Source of the DNA: Pseudovibrio sp947494035 | GTDB lineage: Bacteria; Pseudomonadota; Alphaproteobacteria; Rhizobiales; Stappiaceae | NCBI GenBank assembly: GCA_947494035.1 | Contig: CANLTN010000018.1 | Span: 22,488 to 86,487 of the forward strand | Length of the DNA stretch: 64,000 nucleotides | Reading direction: 5' to 3' | The notes under the pieces: generated by a model | The model's input: only the letters and a program-made list of their open reading frames with translations | What the model was told of the DNA's origin: nothing | The model's database searches: none | In this document: in pieces, positions 54,171 to 63,588 of the stretch | Position numbering within the stretch: position 1 is the stretch's first letter | How the letters are laid out: each line of letters begins with the position of its first letter | Translations under genes and position numbers: made by a program

Positions 54171-54722
54171 GTGAAGGGCACAACCAAAGCCAGCAGAACA
54201 CAGCAACGCATTCTTGAGGCAGCAATCGATCTTGTGCAGGCACAAGGTGGGGGCCAGTTTTCACTGGACGCTGTGGCCAAGCATGCTGGTGTTTCCAAAG
54301 GCGGACTGCTCTACAATTTCCCAAGCAAGCAAGCTCTCATTCGCGCCATGGTGCAATACCACGTGGACGAAACCCGTGCCCATATTACAGAGGAAGAGCA
54401 AAGGCTTACTGAGGACCCGTACCGCCACAAGCTGATGCGTGCTTTTTTGAAAGGGCATTGCAAAAGACTGCAGGAAGACGGGAAGGCAGGGTCCGGTATG
54501 CTTGCAGCCATTGCGGACGACCCAAGCCTACTCGACCCTATACGTACCTTCCACAGAGAGATCTATGCGCGCATTCAGCAGGAGTCAGAAGACCCGGCGC
54601 TTGCGACTATCGTGTATCTGGCTGTTGAGGGCATTCACAGCAACGGCATCTTTCAGGTGCTTGATGGGGACGTGCTGAATGTGGAAGAGCAACTGGACCG
54701 CATGTACGAGATACTCAAGTAA
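54171..54722 (+). CDS. TetR/AcrR-family regulator
   Basis: The 183-residue protein has an N-terminal helix-turn-helix (RTQQRILEAAIDLV and VAKHAGVSKGGLLYNFPSK) and a helical ligand domain. The GTG start has AAAGGA five bases upstream and gives the usual N-terminus. An upstream in-frame ATG has no homologous sequence. LLYNFPSKQALI is typical of the group. The target is unknown. The next gene, 112 bases downstream on the same strand, encodes a TRAP binding protein. Confidence 0.85.
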   Translation: MKGTTKASRTQQRILEAAIDLVQAQGGGQFSLDAVAKHAGVSKGGLLYNFPSKQALIRAMVQYHVDETRAHITEEEQRLTEDPYRHKLMRAFLKGHCKRLQEDGKAGSGMLAAIADDPSLLDPIRTFHREIYARIQQESEDPALATIVYLAVEGIHSNGIFQVLDGDVLNVEEQLDRMYEILK

Positions 54723-54834
54723 GCTTTCCACTGCGCTGAATTCTTCTCAGCATCACGGCTAAAATATATCGTCAGACATACCCTCTTCTGCTAGAAATAA
54801 TACTTATGTATTTTTCGTAAGCGGAGACGGGCAG

Positions 54835-55923
54835 ATGAAACGCCGTGACTTTCTGAAAACAGCGATGGTAACGGGTACAGCAGGTGGGGCCTCTGTCCTT
54901 GCTGCCCCTGCAATCGCAAATGCCACCTTGAACCTGAAGCTTGTCGGTGCCTTCCCAAAGGGCTTCCCAGGGGTTGGAACCTCGGCTGAGCGTTTGGGCG
55001 AGCGCATTGAAGCACTGTCTGATGGCAAGATCTCCATCAAGTATTATGGCGGCGGCGAGCTGGTTCCTCCATTTGAAACATTTTCCGCCGTTTCCTCCGG
55101 AGCAGCTGATATCGGCCACAACGCGCCGTACTATCAGGTGGGCAAGATCCGTTCTACCATGTACTTTACTGCCCTACCGTTCGGGCTGGATGCGGTGGAA
55201 CTTTCCGGTTGGCTGCGTCATGGTGGCGGTCAGGCATTCTGGGATGAAGCTTACGCGCCTCATAATGTGAAACCATTCTATGTAGGCAGCTCCGGCGCTC
55301 AGGCAGGCGGCTGGTTCAAGAAGCCAATCCAGTCTCTGGATGATCTGGTGGGCCTTAAGATGCGTATTGCCGGCCTTGGCGGGGATATTCTGCGCAAGGT
55401 GGGTGCAACGACCGTTGTGACGCCTCCGCCGGAGATCTACTCTGCGCTGCAGTCCGGTGTGGTTGATGCGGCTGAGTTTGTTGGACCTTGGAACGACCTT
55501 GCTCTGGGACTTTACAAGATTGCGCCTTACTACCACATGCCAGCATTCCACGAGCCCGGTCCGGGTCTGGAAATGATCGTGAACCAGAACACCTATGAGA
55601 ACCTCAGCCCATGGCTGAAGCAGGTATTTGCGCAGGCGGCGACAGCTCAGGCTGAAGAGACCACTGCGGAGTTCCGCTATAACAACACCATTGCCCTTTC
55701 CACATTGGTGGAGCGCGGTGCGGTTCTTTCCGCCTTCCCACCAGAAGTGATTGAAGCAATCGGCGGCGCAGCCCGCGAAGTGATCGCGGACTATCCGACT
55801 GGCGATGTGATGTGTGAGAAGATCCATGGATCTTACATGGACTATGTAAAAGCCTGTTCCCTGTACGGCTCACGTATGGAAGGCCAGCTTTATCAGGACC
55901 GTGCACAGGTTTGGTCTGCATAA
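54835..55923 (+). CDS. TRAP transporter substrate-binding protein (DctP family), orphan
   Basis: The 362-residue periplasmic protein has a twin-arginine signal (MKRRDFLKTA), so it is probably exported folded by Tat. The mature part is a DctP/TakP-type binding protein, with KMRIAGLGGDILRKVGA around the conserved Arg that salt-bridges a carboxylate, and PPPEIYSALQSGVVDAAEFVGP. TakP-type members bind 2-oxo acids. No DctQ/DctM membrane genes are adjacent, so it must use an unlinked permease or act as a sensor. GGAG precedes the ATG. Confidence 0.9.
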   Translation: MKRRDFLKTAMVTGTAGGASVLAAPAIANATLNLKLVGAFPKGFPGVGTSAERLGERIEALSDGKISIKYYGGGELVPPFETFSAVSSGAADIGHNAPYYQVGKIRSTMYFTALPFGLDAVELSGWLRHGGGQAFWDEAYAPHNVKPFYVGSSGAQAGGWFKKPIQSLDDLVGLKMRIAGLGGDILRKVGATTVVTPPPEIYSALQSGVVDAAEFVGPWNDLALGLYKIAPYYHMPAFHEPGPGLEMIVNQNTYENLSPWLKQVFAQAATAQAEETTAEFRYNNTIALSTLVERGAVLSAFPPEVIEAIGGAAREVIADYPTGDVMCEKIHGSYMDYVKACSLYGSRMEGQLYQDRAQVWSA

Positions 55924-56273
55924 AGACAATGCAAAAATAATCGGCAGGGAGTTTGATCTCCCTACCGTTCACCCCTTTGCATGAAGCTCACATATCGTGC
56001 AATCAGGAGGGGCACATTTCCATTAGCACCTGAAATATATAGTATAATCTGGAAATTCAGGTATCCTCAACTTACGATTTTACTTAACGTGATCATTCGA
56101 TCTAGTAATTTTACTTAGTTATAAATAATTATGCCAATAAAGCGAATCTAGCTTTTAAATAAACGCTCTATAAAGAATTACTAACTCAATTAGTGGTGGT
56201 AACCATAAGAAATTAAAACTGGCGGTATGTGCCGGTTCTAATTTAAAACTCACATGCCCCATCAGGTAATTCC
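55924..56273. other. AT-rich intergenic region before chemoreceptor gene
   Basis: These 350 bases are strongly AT-rich. No gene or convincing hairpin was found; they include the chemoreceptor promoter. Confidence 0.35.
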
Positions 56274-58319
56274 ATGCGCCGTATTCTCCTAAAGTACCGC
56301 ATTATTGCGATCTTTCTGCTTGCCTTTGTCCCTATGCTTTTCTTCGCTGGCTCCCAAATAACCGCCACCTACACCAAAAAAGTGGAGGCTTCCTCCATCG
56401 GGCAGGTTGCAGAGTTTGTTCCGGTCTTAAGCGCTGTTGTTCACGAGCTGCAAAAAGAGCGTGGTCGTTCTGCGGGCTACCTTGGTGCGCAAGGCAAAGC
56501 GTTTGTTGAAAGCCTTGCCGATCAGCACAAGATGACTGACAGCAAGGTCCGCATCTATAAAAATGCGCTGACCGAGATTGATCTGAAATCCATTGATGCC
56601 GGACTTGCTGCGCAGATGGAGATGGTGAACAGGCGCCTTGCAAACATCGACCGTATCCGCAGTGAGGTGAAAAGTCTGACGACGACTGTGGACGAGACTG
56701 TGGCTTACTACAGCAGCACCATTAATGAGGCTTTCAAGTTTCTGCCGAGCACCATTGCAGTGAGCCAGGATCCAAGTCTGGTTCGCAAGTTGAGCATGTA
56801 TGAAGAGATGCTGCTTGGCAAAGAGAACGCGGGCATAGAGCGGGCTATCGGCGCCAACGGCTTCAGTGCTAAGGATTTCAATGCAGCCATCTACCACCTC
56901 TTTGTTCGCCTTGGTGCCAGTCAGGATACTCACTTTGAGACAGCACGGTCTTTGATGACCAAGCCTCAAATCGAATTTCTGGACAAGATCTTCACTCGCC
57001 CGGTTATGGCTCAGGTGCAGGCCGCCCGTGAGCTGGGATACGCTGCCGCCTTTGGGGGAGACATCTCCGCCATCTCCGGTCCCGAGTGGTTTGATATGGC
57101 GACCAAGCGCATTGACGCACTCAAGGAGTTTGAGGACTATCTTGCCGGCGAACTGGTGAAGCACGCGAAGAAGCTGACTGCCGATGCGCACTGGGCCTTT
57201 TCACTTGCGCTGATCATTGCCGGTGCGGCGACCCTGCTGGGTATCAGCGCGGCGTACGCTATTATCCGAAGCGTTTCTGTTCCAGTTGCGGCGCTGCTTT
57301 CCGATGCTCGTCAACTGGCCGCTGGTGACACCTCTGTAACTTTCTCCCGCGCGATCGGCGTTGATGAGGTGGGTCAGGTGGCAACTGCTGTCATGTCCTT
57401 CCGCGATACGGTGGCCGAGCAAAAGCGCCTGCAGAGCCTTTCCGAGCAGGAGCATGAGCAGGAACGCAAACGACAGGTGCACGTGGACCAGCTGATCAGT
57501 GCATTTAACGATCAGGTTTCCAGCGTGCTTGACCGGGTTGATGACAACACCAGTAAGATGCAGCAGACCGCTGACTCACTGACCCACATTGCAACAACCA
57601 CCTCTGACCGCGCCAGCCATGCGGCTGGTTCTTCTGAACAGGCCTCCCAAAACGTGCAGACTGTGGCCTCTGCTTCTGAGGAACTTTCTGCCTCTATCGA
57701 AGAGATTGGCCGACAGATCTCTCAGACAAAGCAGACCGTTGATGATGCAACCAATGTTGCCACGGCCACCAATGATCATGTGACCGATCTGGATCAGGCT
57801 GCGCAGAAGATTGGCGAAGTGGTCAACCTTATTCGCGACATTGCCGAGCAGACCAACCTTTTAGCACTGAACGCAACCATTGAAGCGGCCCGTGCCGGGG
57901 AGATGGGTAAGGGCTTTGCGGTCGTAGCTTCTGAAGTGAAGGAACTGGCGACCCAGACCGCCAAAGCGACTGAAGAGATTTCCTCGCAGATCTCAGGCAT
58001 TCAGGGTTCCACCAAGGAAGCTGTGACAGCTATTGAACAGATTGCTGGCACCATGCAGCAGGTGAATGAGTACACCAGCTCCATTGCCACGGCGATTGCC
58101 CAGCAGAACGCTGCGACCTCTTCCATCAGTCAGAACATTCAGCAGGCTGCGCAAGGCACGCAGGATGTGGCGGATAGCATGAGCGTTGTGACCAGCTCCG
58201 TGGAGGAGACCAACAACTCGGCCAATGACGTGCTTGAGGCTTCTTCCTCGGTGTCCAAACAGGCCACAGAGCTGCGCCAGACTATCTCCAGCTTCCTGAA
58301 GGATGTTGTGGCTGCTTAG
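56274..58319 (+). CDS. Methyl-accepting chemotaxis protein with NIT sensor domain
   Basis: The 681-residue chemoreceptor has an N-terminal membrane segment (about 9-28) and a periplasmic nitrate/nitrite-sensing-type (NIT) domain. The latter is marked by VVHELQKERGRSAGYLG and TRPVMAQVQAARELGY. A second membrane segment lies near 308-328. A HAMP domain (about 328-380) and a long coiled-coil signalling domain follow, with the conserved tip DIAEQTNLLALNATIEAARAGE. It should report to CheA/CheW encoded elsewhere. The true ligand, nitrate or something else, is untested. A terminator follows. Confidence 0.9.
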   Translation: MRRILLKYRIIAIFLLAFVPMLFFAGSQITATYTKKVEASSIGQVAEFVPVLSAVVHELQKERGRSAGYLGAQGKAFVESLADQHKMTDSKVRIYKNALTEIDLKSIDAGLAAQMEMVNRRLANIDRIRSEVKSLTTTVDETVAYYSSTINEAFKFLPSTIAVSQDPSLVRKLSMYEEMLLGKENAGIERAIGANGFSAKDFNAAIYHLFVRLGASQDTHFETARSLMTKPQIEFLDKIFTRPVMAQVQAARELGYAAAFGGDISAISGPEWFDMATKRIDALKEFEDYLAGELVKHAKKLTADAHWAFSLALIIAGAATLLGISAAYAIIRSVSVPVAALLSDARQLAAGDTSVTFSRAIGVDEVGQVATAVMSFRDTVAEQKRLQSLSEQEHEQERKRQVHVDQLISAFNDQVSSVLDRVDDNTSKMQQTADSLTHIATTTSDRASHAAGSSEQASQNVQTVASASEELSASIEEIGRQISQTKQTVDDATNVATATNDHVTDLDQAAQKIGEVVNLIRDIAEQTNLLALNATIEAARAGEMGKGFAVVASEVKELATQTAKATEEISSQISGIQGSTKEAVTAIEQIAGTMQQVNEYTSSIATAIAQQNAATSSISQNIQQAAQGTQDVADSMSVVTSSVEETNNSANDVLEASSSVSKQATELRQTISSFLKDVVAA

Positions 58320-58345
58320 ATCATAAGCCGTGCGGACATGATATG

Positions 58346-58370
58346 CGGAGGGCGGAGGCCCTCCGTTTTC
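58346..58370 (+). terminator. Terminator of chemoreceptor gene
   Basis: CGGAGGGC-GGAG-GCCCTCCG is a perfect eight-pair stem followed by TTTTC. Confidence 0.85.
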
Positions 58371-58424
58371 TCGGTACCAACGACGAACCTGCTCAGATAC
58401 TTCGCTGTGAGATTGATCGCTAGG

Positions 58425-59072
58425 CTATTGAGCGGCTAGCACCGCATCAATGATCGCATCATTCCACCCATTTGCTGGAATAACGCCCTGCAGTTGAGGT
58501 CGGTCATTTACCAATGAGAACACAGCAGCGTCGCCTTCCGCAAGGTGCCCGCCAAATACGGGGGCGTACGTTCCCAAGTGTGTGACCAGTACTGCATTTT
58601 CTGCGTTCTTCGCATTCGAGCGGATCAGCTCTTTTAAATCTGCACTAAGTTGCTCTGAACCTTGGCCATACCGATAAAGTGCGTTGTGTGCTTCGACTCG
58701 TCCAAACATGAGCCTGGCTGTTTCCAATGTGCGACAAGTGGGACTTGCATAAACCTGCCCAATCGGAATTTGCAGGAAACTAAGTGCGCGATAATTTTCT
58801 ACTGCATTTGCGTGCCCGGCGATCGAAAGATTACGCTGGGTTGCACAGTTGTTCAGGTCCACTTCCTTGGTGTCAGGAATAAATGCATTCGTGCGTTCAT
58901 GGCGCACAATAAGCACATGTCCGCCAGTATTTAACTGCTCGATCAGCTCTTTTGTTACTGGCTTTAGATGCTGTGGTGGGGGAGCCTTTCCTTCGTCTGC
59001 GGCCAATGGGGAAAACGCCGCGATTGAAAGGAAAAATGACAGTGATAAACGAGTTAAGAGGGATGGCTTCAT
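58425..59072 (-). CDS. Secreted histidine phosphatase family protein
   Basis: The 215-residue protein has a signal peptide ending near FSPLAADE. It is a branch of the phosphoglycerate-mutase-like fold: LIVRHERTN holds the catalytic His in an RHE motif, CRTLETARLMFG the conserved Arg, and VTHLGTYAPV the second His. It is probably a periplasmic phosphatase of unknown substrate. ATG at 59072 gives the signal peptide; the frame extends 23 codons further without it. The ribosome binding site is weak. Confidence 0.8.
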   Translation of the reverse strand: MKPSLLTRLSLSFFLSIAAFSPLAADEGKAPPPQHLKPVTKELIEQLNTGGHVLIVRHERTNAFIPDTKEVDLNNCATQRNLSIAGHANAVENYRALSFLQIPIGQVYASPTCRTLETARLMFGRVEAHNALYRYGQGSEQLSADLKELIRSNAKNAENAVLVTHLGTYAPVFGGHLAEGDAAVFSLVNDRPQLQGVIPANGWNDAIIDAVLAAQ

Positions 59073-59393
59073 AACCAGAGGGGCCTTTTGCAGGAGGTGA
59101 TGGTCGTTTTTTATCTTTAGACAGCGGATCACATCTTGCACCGGTACCGAGCTGGTTTGGGTCGAAACGGTAATTCACTGCCGTTACCTTATAAACATAG
59201 ATTTTATATATATCTTTTATTAGATCAATATATCACCACTTGCAATCCACAGGTACTCCATTAGAAAAATCGTCCTTTAGCGCCTTGCATCATGTTCAGA
59301 TTTCAGGGTTTCCCGGTTCTGTTCGATGGCGGTTACTCTCTGTGTTCGTTGCAGCTGAGTTGACCTTAGCTTGAAAGCCCATATAAGAGCGCC
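59073..59393. other. Divergent region before yhiN
   Basis: These 321 bases separate the histidine phosphatase and yhiN genes. An AT-rich stretch around 59195-59235 probably belongs to the promoters. No gene was seen. Confidence 0.35.
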
Positions 59394-60572
59394 ATGCAAA
59401 ACATTGATGTTCTTATAATAGGTGCAGGTGCTGCTGGCCTGATGTGTGCCATTGAGGCTGGAAAACGCGGCCGCTCTGTGTTGGTGATTGACCATGCCAA
59501 ACGTGCAGCGGACAAAATCCGTATCTCTGGTGGCGGGCGCTGCAACTTCACCAATTTGCATGCCTCCCCAGCAAATTACCTTTCCCAGAACCCACGTTTT
59601 GCTGTTTCTGCTTTGAAGCGCTTTACCCAGCATGACTTTATCGCACTGGTCGACAAGCACCGCATTGGTTGGCACGAAAAGACGCTCGGGCAGCTGTTTT
59701 GCGATGACAGCGCGCAGCAGATCATCGACATGCTGCTTGGGCTTTGCCAGCAGGCTGGCGTGCGCATTCAGCTGGGCACCAGCATCACCTCATTGACCAA
59801 GCCAGATGATCGCTTCACCGTCGGAACCTCCCGAGATACCGTATGTGCACACTCTGTGGTGGTAGCCTGTGGCGGGCCGTCTATTCCGAAGATGGGTGCA
59901 ACAGGGTTTGGCTATGAGGTTGCAAAGCAGTTTAACTTGCCGATTGTCCCTCCTCGCGCTGCGCTGGTGCCGTTTGTGTTTGATGATGCACTGCGCGAGC
60001 GTAGCAAGCATCTGGCAGGCGTTTCTATAGATGCAGTTGTGTCTTTCAAGAAAACCAAGTTCCGCGAAGGCTTGCTTTTCACCCACCGCGGCCTTTCGGG
60101 CCCCTCAATCTTGCAGATTTCGTCCTACTGGGAAGAGGGACAAGACATTCGCGTCAACCTTTTGCCCGACACGGATGCGTTTGAAGCTCTGAAGTCCGCC
60201 AAGCATACCCAGCCCAAGCAGGACATCAAGACTGCTCTTGCAGGCCTGTTGCCGAAGAAGCTGGCCATTCACATTGCTGAGGAGCATAAGTTGGGCGGGC
60301 GGCTAGCGGATACCTCCGATAAGGTCCTGCGCAAAGCTACGCTTGCGATCAACGACTGGACTATCAAACCAGTCGGCACCGAAGGCTACCGCACCGCTGA
60401 AGTCACCTTAGGCGGCGTGAGCACAAAGGCACTTTCCTCCAAAACGATGGAAGCCAGCAAGGTGCCCGGGCTTTTCTTCATCGGCGAAGTCGTCGACGTC
60501 ACCGGCCATCTGGGAGGCTTCAACTTCCAATGGGCCTGGGCCTCCGGCCATGCGGCCGGGCAGTTTGTTTGA
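59394..60572 (+). CDS. yhiN: YhiN flavoprotein (BaiN/RdsA family); Tn7-like attachment gene
   Basis: The 392-residue FAD protein is a clear orthologue of E. coli YhiN by recall of the family. Marks are LIIGAGAAGLMCA, SGGGRCNFTNL, HEKTLGQLFCDDSAQQI, LLFTHRGLSGP, GTEGYRTAEVTLGGV and GEVVDVTGHLGG-NFQWAW. The reaction is poorly defined; relatives are called dehydrogenases or RdsA. yhiN is one of the known chromosomal attachment genes of Tn7-like elements. A transposon does begin right after this stop codon, so the 3' end of this gene is probably the target sequence read by a TnsD/TniQ protein. The gene is intact. Confidence 0.92.
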   Translation: MQNIDVLIIGAGAAGLMCAIEAGKRGRSVLVIDHAKRAADKIRISGGGRCNFTNLHASPANYLSQNPRFAVSALKRFTQHDFIALVDKHRIGWHEKTLGQLFCDDSAQQIIDMLLGLCQQAGVRIQLGTSITSLTKPDDRFTVGTSRDTVCAHSVVVACGGPSIPKMGATGFGYEVAKQFNLPIVPPRAALVPFVFDDALRERSKHLAGVSIDAVVSFKKTKFREGLLFTHRGLSGPSILQISSYWEEGQDIRVNLLPDTDAFEALKSAKHTQPKQDIKTALAGLLPKKLAIHIAEEHKLGGRLADTSDKVLRKATLAINDWTIKPVGTEGYRTAEVTLGGVSTKALSSKTMEASKVPGLFFIGEVVDVTGHLGGFNFQWAWASGHAAGQFV

Positions 60573-60658
60573 GTGTGTATGTATAATAATTCCTGCACAC
60601 TAAAATCAATACACCCTTTAGCCGAACAAAGAGAAAAAACATAGCAAGAGGAAGAAAG

Positions 60659-61447
60659 CTGAATGAAATCAAAGATTTCCAGCGTTCACTTCGCAACAAA
60701 TATGGTCTCGGAGAAGGAGCTTCTTACAAGCCCTGGATACGAGTGCAGGATATTCCCTCTCAAGGAACAAGTTCCAAGATTTGGGGAATGAAAACACAAC
60801 GCGAGCATCATTTGCTTTCAAACAATGAAAGTGCGTTTTTCTACCTCTGCGAGCACAATGAACGCGTTACTGATATCCGCGAGCAATTCCCTCTTCTTCC
60901 CCTAGACCAGACACTTCGGATTGCAAGTTCTCTTGGTCTCAAACATCCACTGGTTGTCTCGACTAAGCACCCGAATGTTATGACAACTGATTTTTTGCTG
61001 ACTTGCCAAAGGGATAGCCAGCTCAGCTATGAAGCGGTTTGCGTCAAACCAGCTGAAGAACTTACTAATCAACGAACAGCAGAAAAAATCGATATCGAGC
61101 GAGTCTTCTGGGAGTTACTCGGCGTTCGGTTTCCCATTTTTGTGCTGAGCAAACGACTTAAAATGCAAGCAGCAAACATCAAATGGGCAACGTGGCCGCT
61201 GCGGCACGGACACTATGACAATGAATTTCTAGATAGAGCTGTACAGCTCGTGGAATTAGGTCCGCAGCTGCGTACCAACCTATGCGAAAGGTTTGTCGCC
61301 CACCTTGATGTTCAACTGGACGATGCAATCAACGTAATGCGTGCGCTTATTGGTTCAAAGAGAGTTCATCTTGATAGTAGACAGGATTGGCAGGAAGCCG
61401 ATGCGTTCGATATACTAGCAACACAAACACTGGGCGTTAGGACCTAG
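60659..61447 (+). CDS. tnsA: TnsA endonuclease of Tn7-like transposon
   Basis: TnsA cuts the 5' ends of the transposon together with TnsB. The Tn7 TnsA hallmarks are present in order: KYGLGEGASYKPWIRVQDIPS, HHLLSNNESAFFYL, REQFPLLP, TTDFLL and VKPAEEL. They supply the catalytic Glu, Asp and Lys; Gln two before the Lys in Tn7 is Cys here. The start is a problem. The first usual start codon in frame is GTG at 60743, which would remove the conserved N-terminal block. CTG at 60659 has AGAGG seven bases upstream, and ATA at 60641 would give IARGRKLNE in place of an expected MARGRK-like N-terminus. An ATG at 60663 is in another frame. I annotate from 60659 with low certainty for the start. tnsB follows four bases later. 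Confidence 0.82.
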   Translation: MNEIKDFQRSLRNKYGLGEGASYKPWIRVQDIPSQGTSSKIWGMKTQREHHLLSNNESAFFYLCEHNERVTDIREQFPLLPLDQTLRIASSLGLKHPLVVSTKHPNVMTTDFLLTCQRDSQLSYEAVCVKPAEELTNQRTAEKIDIERVFWELLGVRFPIFVLSKRLKMQAANIKWATWPLRHGHYDNEFLDRAVQLVELGPQLRTNLCERFVAHLDVQLDDAINVMRALIGSKRVHLDSRQDWQEADAFDILATQTLGVRT

Positions 61448-61451
61448 CAGA

Positions 61452-63572
61452 TTGCAGATTGAGACCAACAGTACTTGGAAGATTTACGATCTGGACGGTA
61501 TCGAAGCCGGACACTATCGGGTCTTGGCAATCCAATCAGAAGCCGATTTAGTTATTCTTTTCAAATTAGAGCACGAGAGCAGCACCAAACTTTACCGCCC
61601 GATCGCTGCCTTGCTCAGCGACTTTACAGCTGCTATCGATAGTAACGCAATTCAGGCTGAAGCCTTTAAAACACCGCCGTATCTACTTGTCGATGAAGAA
61701 AGCCTTCCGCAACACCGTCGGCAAATACGCGACGAACGTCTGCTACACATTCAGCCCCTGATAAAGAACAGAAGTTTCTTGCAAGACTTCACCTTGTCGC
61801 TACGCTCAACGCACGTCAGTGGCAGGGCCAAAGAGATCGGGATCGACGTTCGAACCCTTTATCGCCTCTTAAACACTTATTGGCGCTATGGACAGACCGC
61901 TAATGCCCTACTTCCTAGATTTGCTAAACAAGGAGCACCAGGTAAACAAAGACAGTCAGGAGAGAGAAAACGCGGCAAACCTGTGACCTCTCGCACCGGT
62001 TTGATCGATATGAATCCAGGGATCAACATCACACCTCACGATAAGAAACTAATTCTAAAAGGGGCAAAAAAATTCCTACTTATTGGTGAGCATCGCTCTT
62101 ACAAGAGCGCATGGGAGAAAACGATTGCCCACTACTACTCCAAGGAAGTCTCGGCCGCAGAACAAGAAGAACGCTTTCCTAATGTTCCTAATTACCGACA
62201 ATTTAGTTATTGGGTCAAAGTTCTAATCGACGAAGATAAACTCATTCGTGGAAGAACAAGCACAGGTGACTATCTTCGCAATAAACGTGGGCTTCACGGA
62301 ACAGCAACAGATTACGCGAAGGTGCCCGGTAGCTGTTTTGAAATCGACGCGACGGTAGCCGATGTACATCTTGTCTCCCACTTCGACCGTAGTAAGGTTT
62401 TGGGGCGCCCCACCATTTATTCTGTCGTCGATGTCGCAAGTCGAATGATTGTTGGCATCCATATTTCCTTAGAACACGCCTCCTGGCGAGCCGCAAAACA
62501 GGCACTATTGAACGCATTTTCACCGAAGTCTCCTTATTGCTTGCGGTATGGTATCACAATTACAGAGGAAGATTGGCCCTGCCATCATCTGCCTGAGAGC
62601 CTCTTGTGCGATCGGGGTGAGCTAGCGGGACTGGTACCAGAACAACTTCTTGTACCTGTGACCCAGTTAAGCATTACCCCGCCTTATCGACCTGACATGA
62701 AAGCGATTGTCGAGCGCTGCTTTGGGAAGTTTAATTCCGAGTTGCTGCATGAACTCCCCGGATCCACCAAAGGCCGCGCACATACGCGGGGGGAACCAGA
62801 CCCTCGCCTTCAATCCCAGCTAACCATTCACGAGTTTACCACGCTCCTAATAGATGAAGTACTGCAGCAAAATCAAAGCGTTTGCGAGGCACTCGCTTCC
62901 CAGAGCCCGCTACTAATCCAGAACGGTTTACCACCAACTCCACTTAACTACTGGAACATCCATCGACAGACCAACCGCACGGCCTTCAAGGTCACCGACC
63001 CAGAAAGGCTGACTGCTGAACTTTTGCATCCAGTAGAAGTATCCATGACCGGACGAGGCATTCGGCTTCACGACAGTATATACTATACCTACGACCATCC
63101 CGATTTTGATGCTTTAAAAGCAAAGGCCCGTACGCAAGGACGGATCAAGCTTGAAGGCCGCCAAGATCCCGAAAATGCTTCTCATTTGTATGTCAGGTTG
63201 CAGCCAAATGGGCCATTTACTTTATGCACTCTGTCGTCCAAATCAGGAATCTTCGCCAATATGCACAGCGCGGACATTTCATTCTTTTTGGACTATCAAA
63301 AAGCCAACAAACGCTTTGCGTCAGTCCCGTCAAGAAAAGTTGAGAGCCTAAAGCTACGCAAACAAACACAAGACAAGGCTCAAGCTGCAACAAAAGAAGC
63401 GTCAGTTGGGGTACGCAAGGCAGACAAAACGAAAGGGATGCGGGAGACCCGGCAACAAGCACTGGAGATTGAACGTAGAAAGTCAAATCTGCCAGAAGCG
63501 CCCCGAACTCCGGACGAAAGCATGAATGCTTTCGACCCACACAACCTGAAAAGTACGATTTCATTGCTTTAA
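61452..63572 (+). CDS. tnsB: TnsB transposase (DDE) of Tn7-like transposon
   Basis: The 706-residue transposase binds the element ends and performs 3' cleavage and strand transfer. The catalytic triad is intact: D299 in CFEIDATVAD, D387 in LLCDRGEL and E421 in MKAIVERCFG, in the spacing of the TnsB/Mu family. N-terminal helix-turn-helix parts (RAKEIGIDVRTLYRLLNTYWR) should bind the end repeats. The C-terminus is Lys/Arg-rich and probably contacts TnsC. The start is TTG, with AGGA eight bases upstream, four bases after the tnsA stop. Length matches Tn7 TnsB (702). Confidence 0.93.
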   Translation: MQIETNSTWKIYDLDGIEAGHYRVLAIQSEADLVILFKLEHESSTKLYRPIAALLSDFTAAIDSNAIQAEAFKTPPYLLVDEESLPQHRRQIRDERLLHIQPLIKNRSFLQDFTLSLRSTHVSGRAKEIGIDVRTLYRLLNTYWRYGQTANALLPRFAKQGAPGKQRQSGERKRGKPVTSRTGLIDMNPGINITPHDKKLILKGAKKFLLIGEHRSYKSAWEKTIAHYYSKEVSAAEQEERFPNVPNYRQFSYWVKVLIDEDKLIRGRTSTGDYLRNKRGLHGTATDYAKVPGSCFEIDATVADVHLVSHFDRSKVLGRPTIYSVVDVASRMIVGIHISLEHASWRAAKQALLNAFSPKSPYCLRYGITITEEDWPCHHLPESLLCDRGELAGLVPEQLLVPVTQLSITPPYRPDMKAIVERCFGKFNSELLHELPGSTKGRAHTRGEPDPRLQSQLTIHEFTTLLIDEVLQQNQSVCEALASQSPLLIQNGLPPTPLNYWNIHRQTNRTAFKVTDPERLTAELLHPVEVSMTGRGIRLHDSIYYTYDHPDFDALKAKARTQGRIKLEGRQDPENASHLYVRLQPNGPFTLCTLSSKSGIFANMHSADISFFLDYQKANKRFASVPSRKVESLKLRKQTQDKAQAATKEASVGVRKADKTKGMRETRQQALEIERRKSNLPEAPRTPDESMNAFDPHNLKSTISLL

Positions 63573-63588
63573 AGAAAGAAAAACCGCA

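Noticed and set aside
60573..60640. Exact TnsB-binding repeats at the transposon end
   Set aside because: Only about 70 bases are available and no repeated 20-22 base motif could be recognised by eye.
60743..61447. GTG at 60743 as the true tnsA start
   Set aside because: It would delete the block KYGLGEGASYKPWIR, which matches the conserved TnsA N-terminus and is encoded in frame just upstream.
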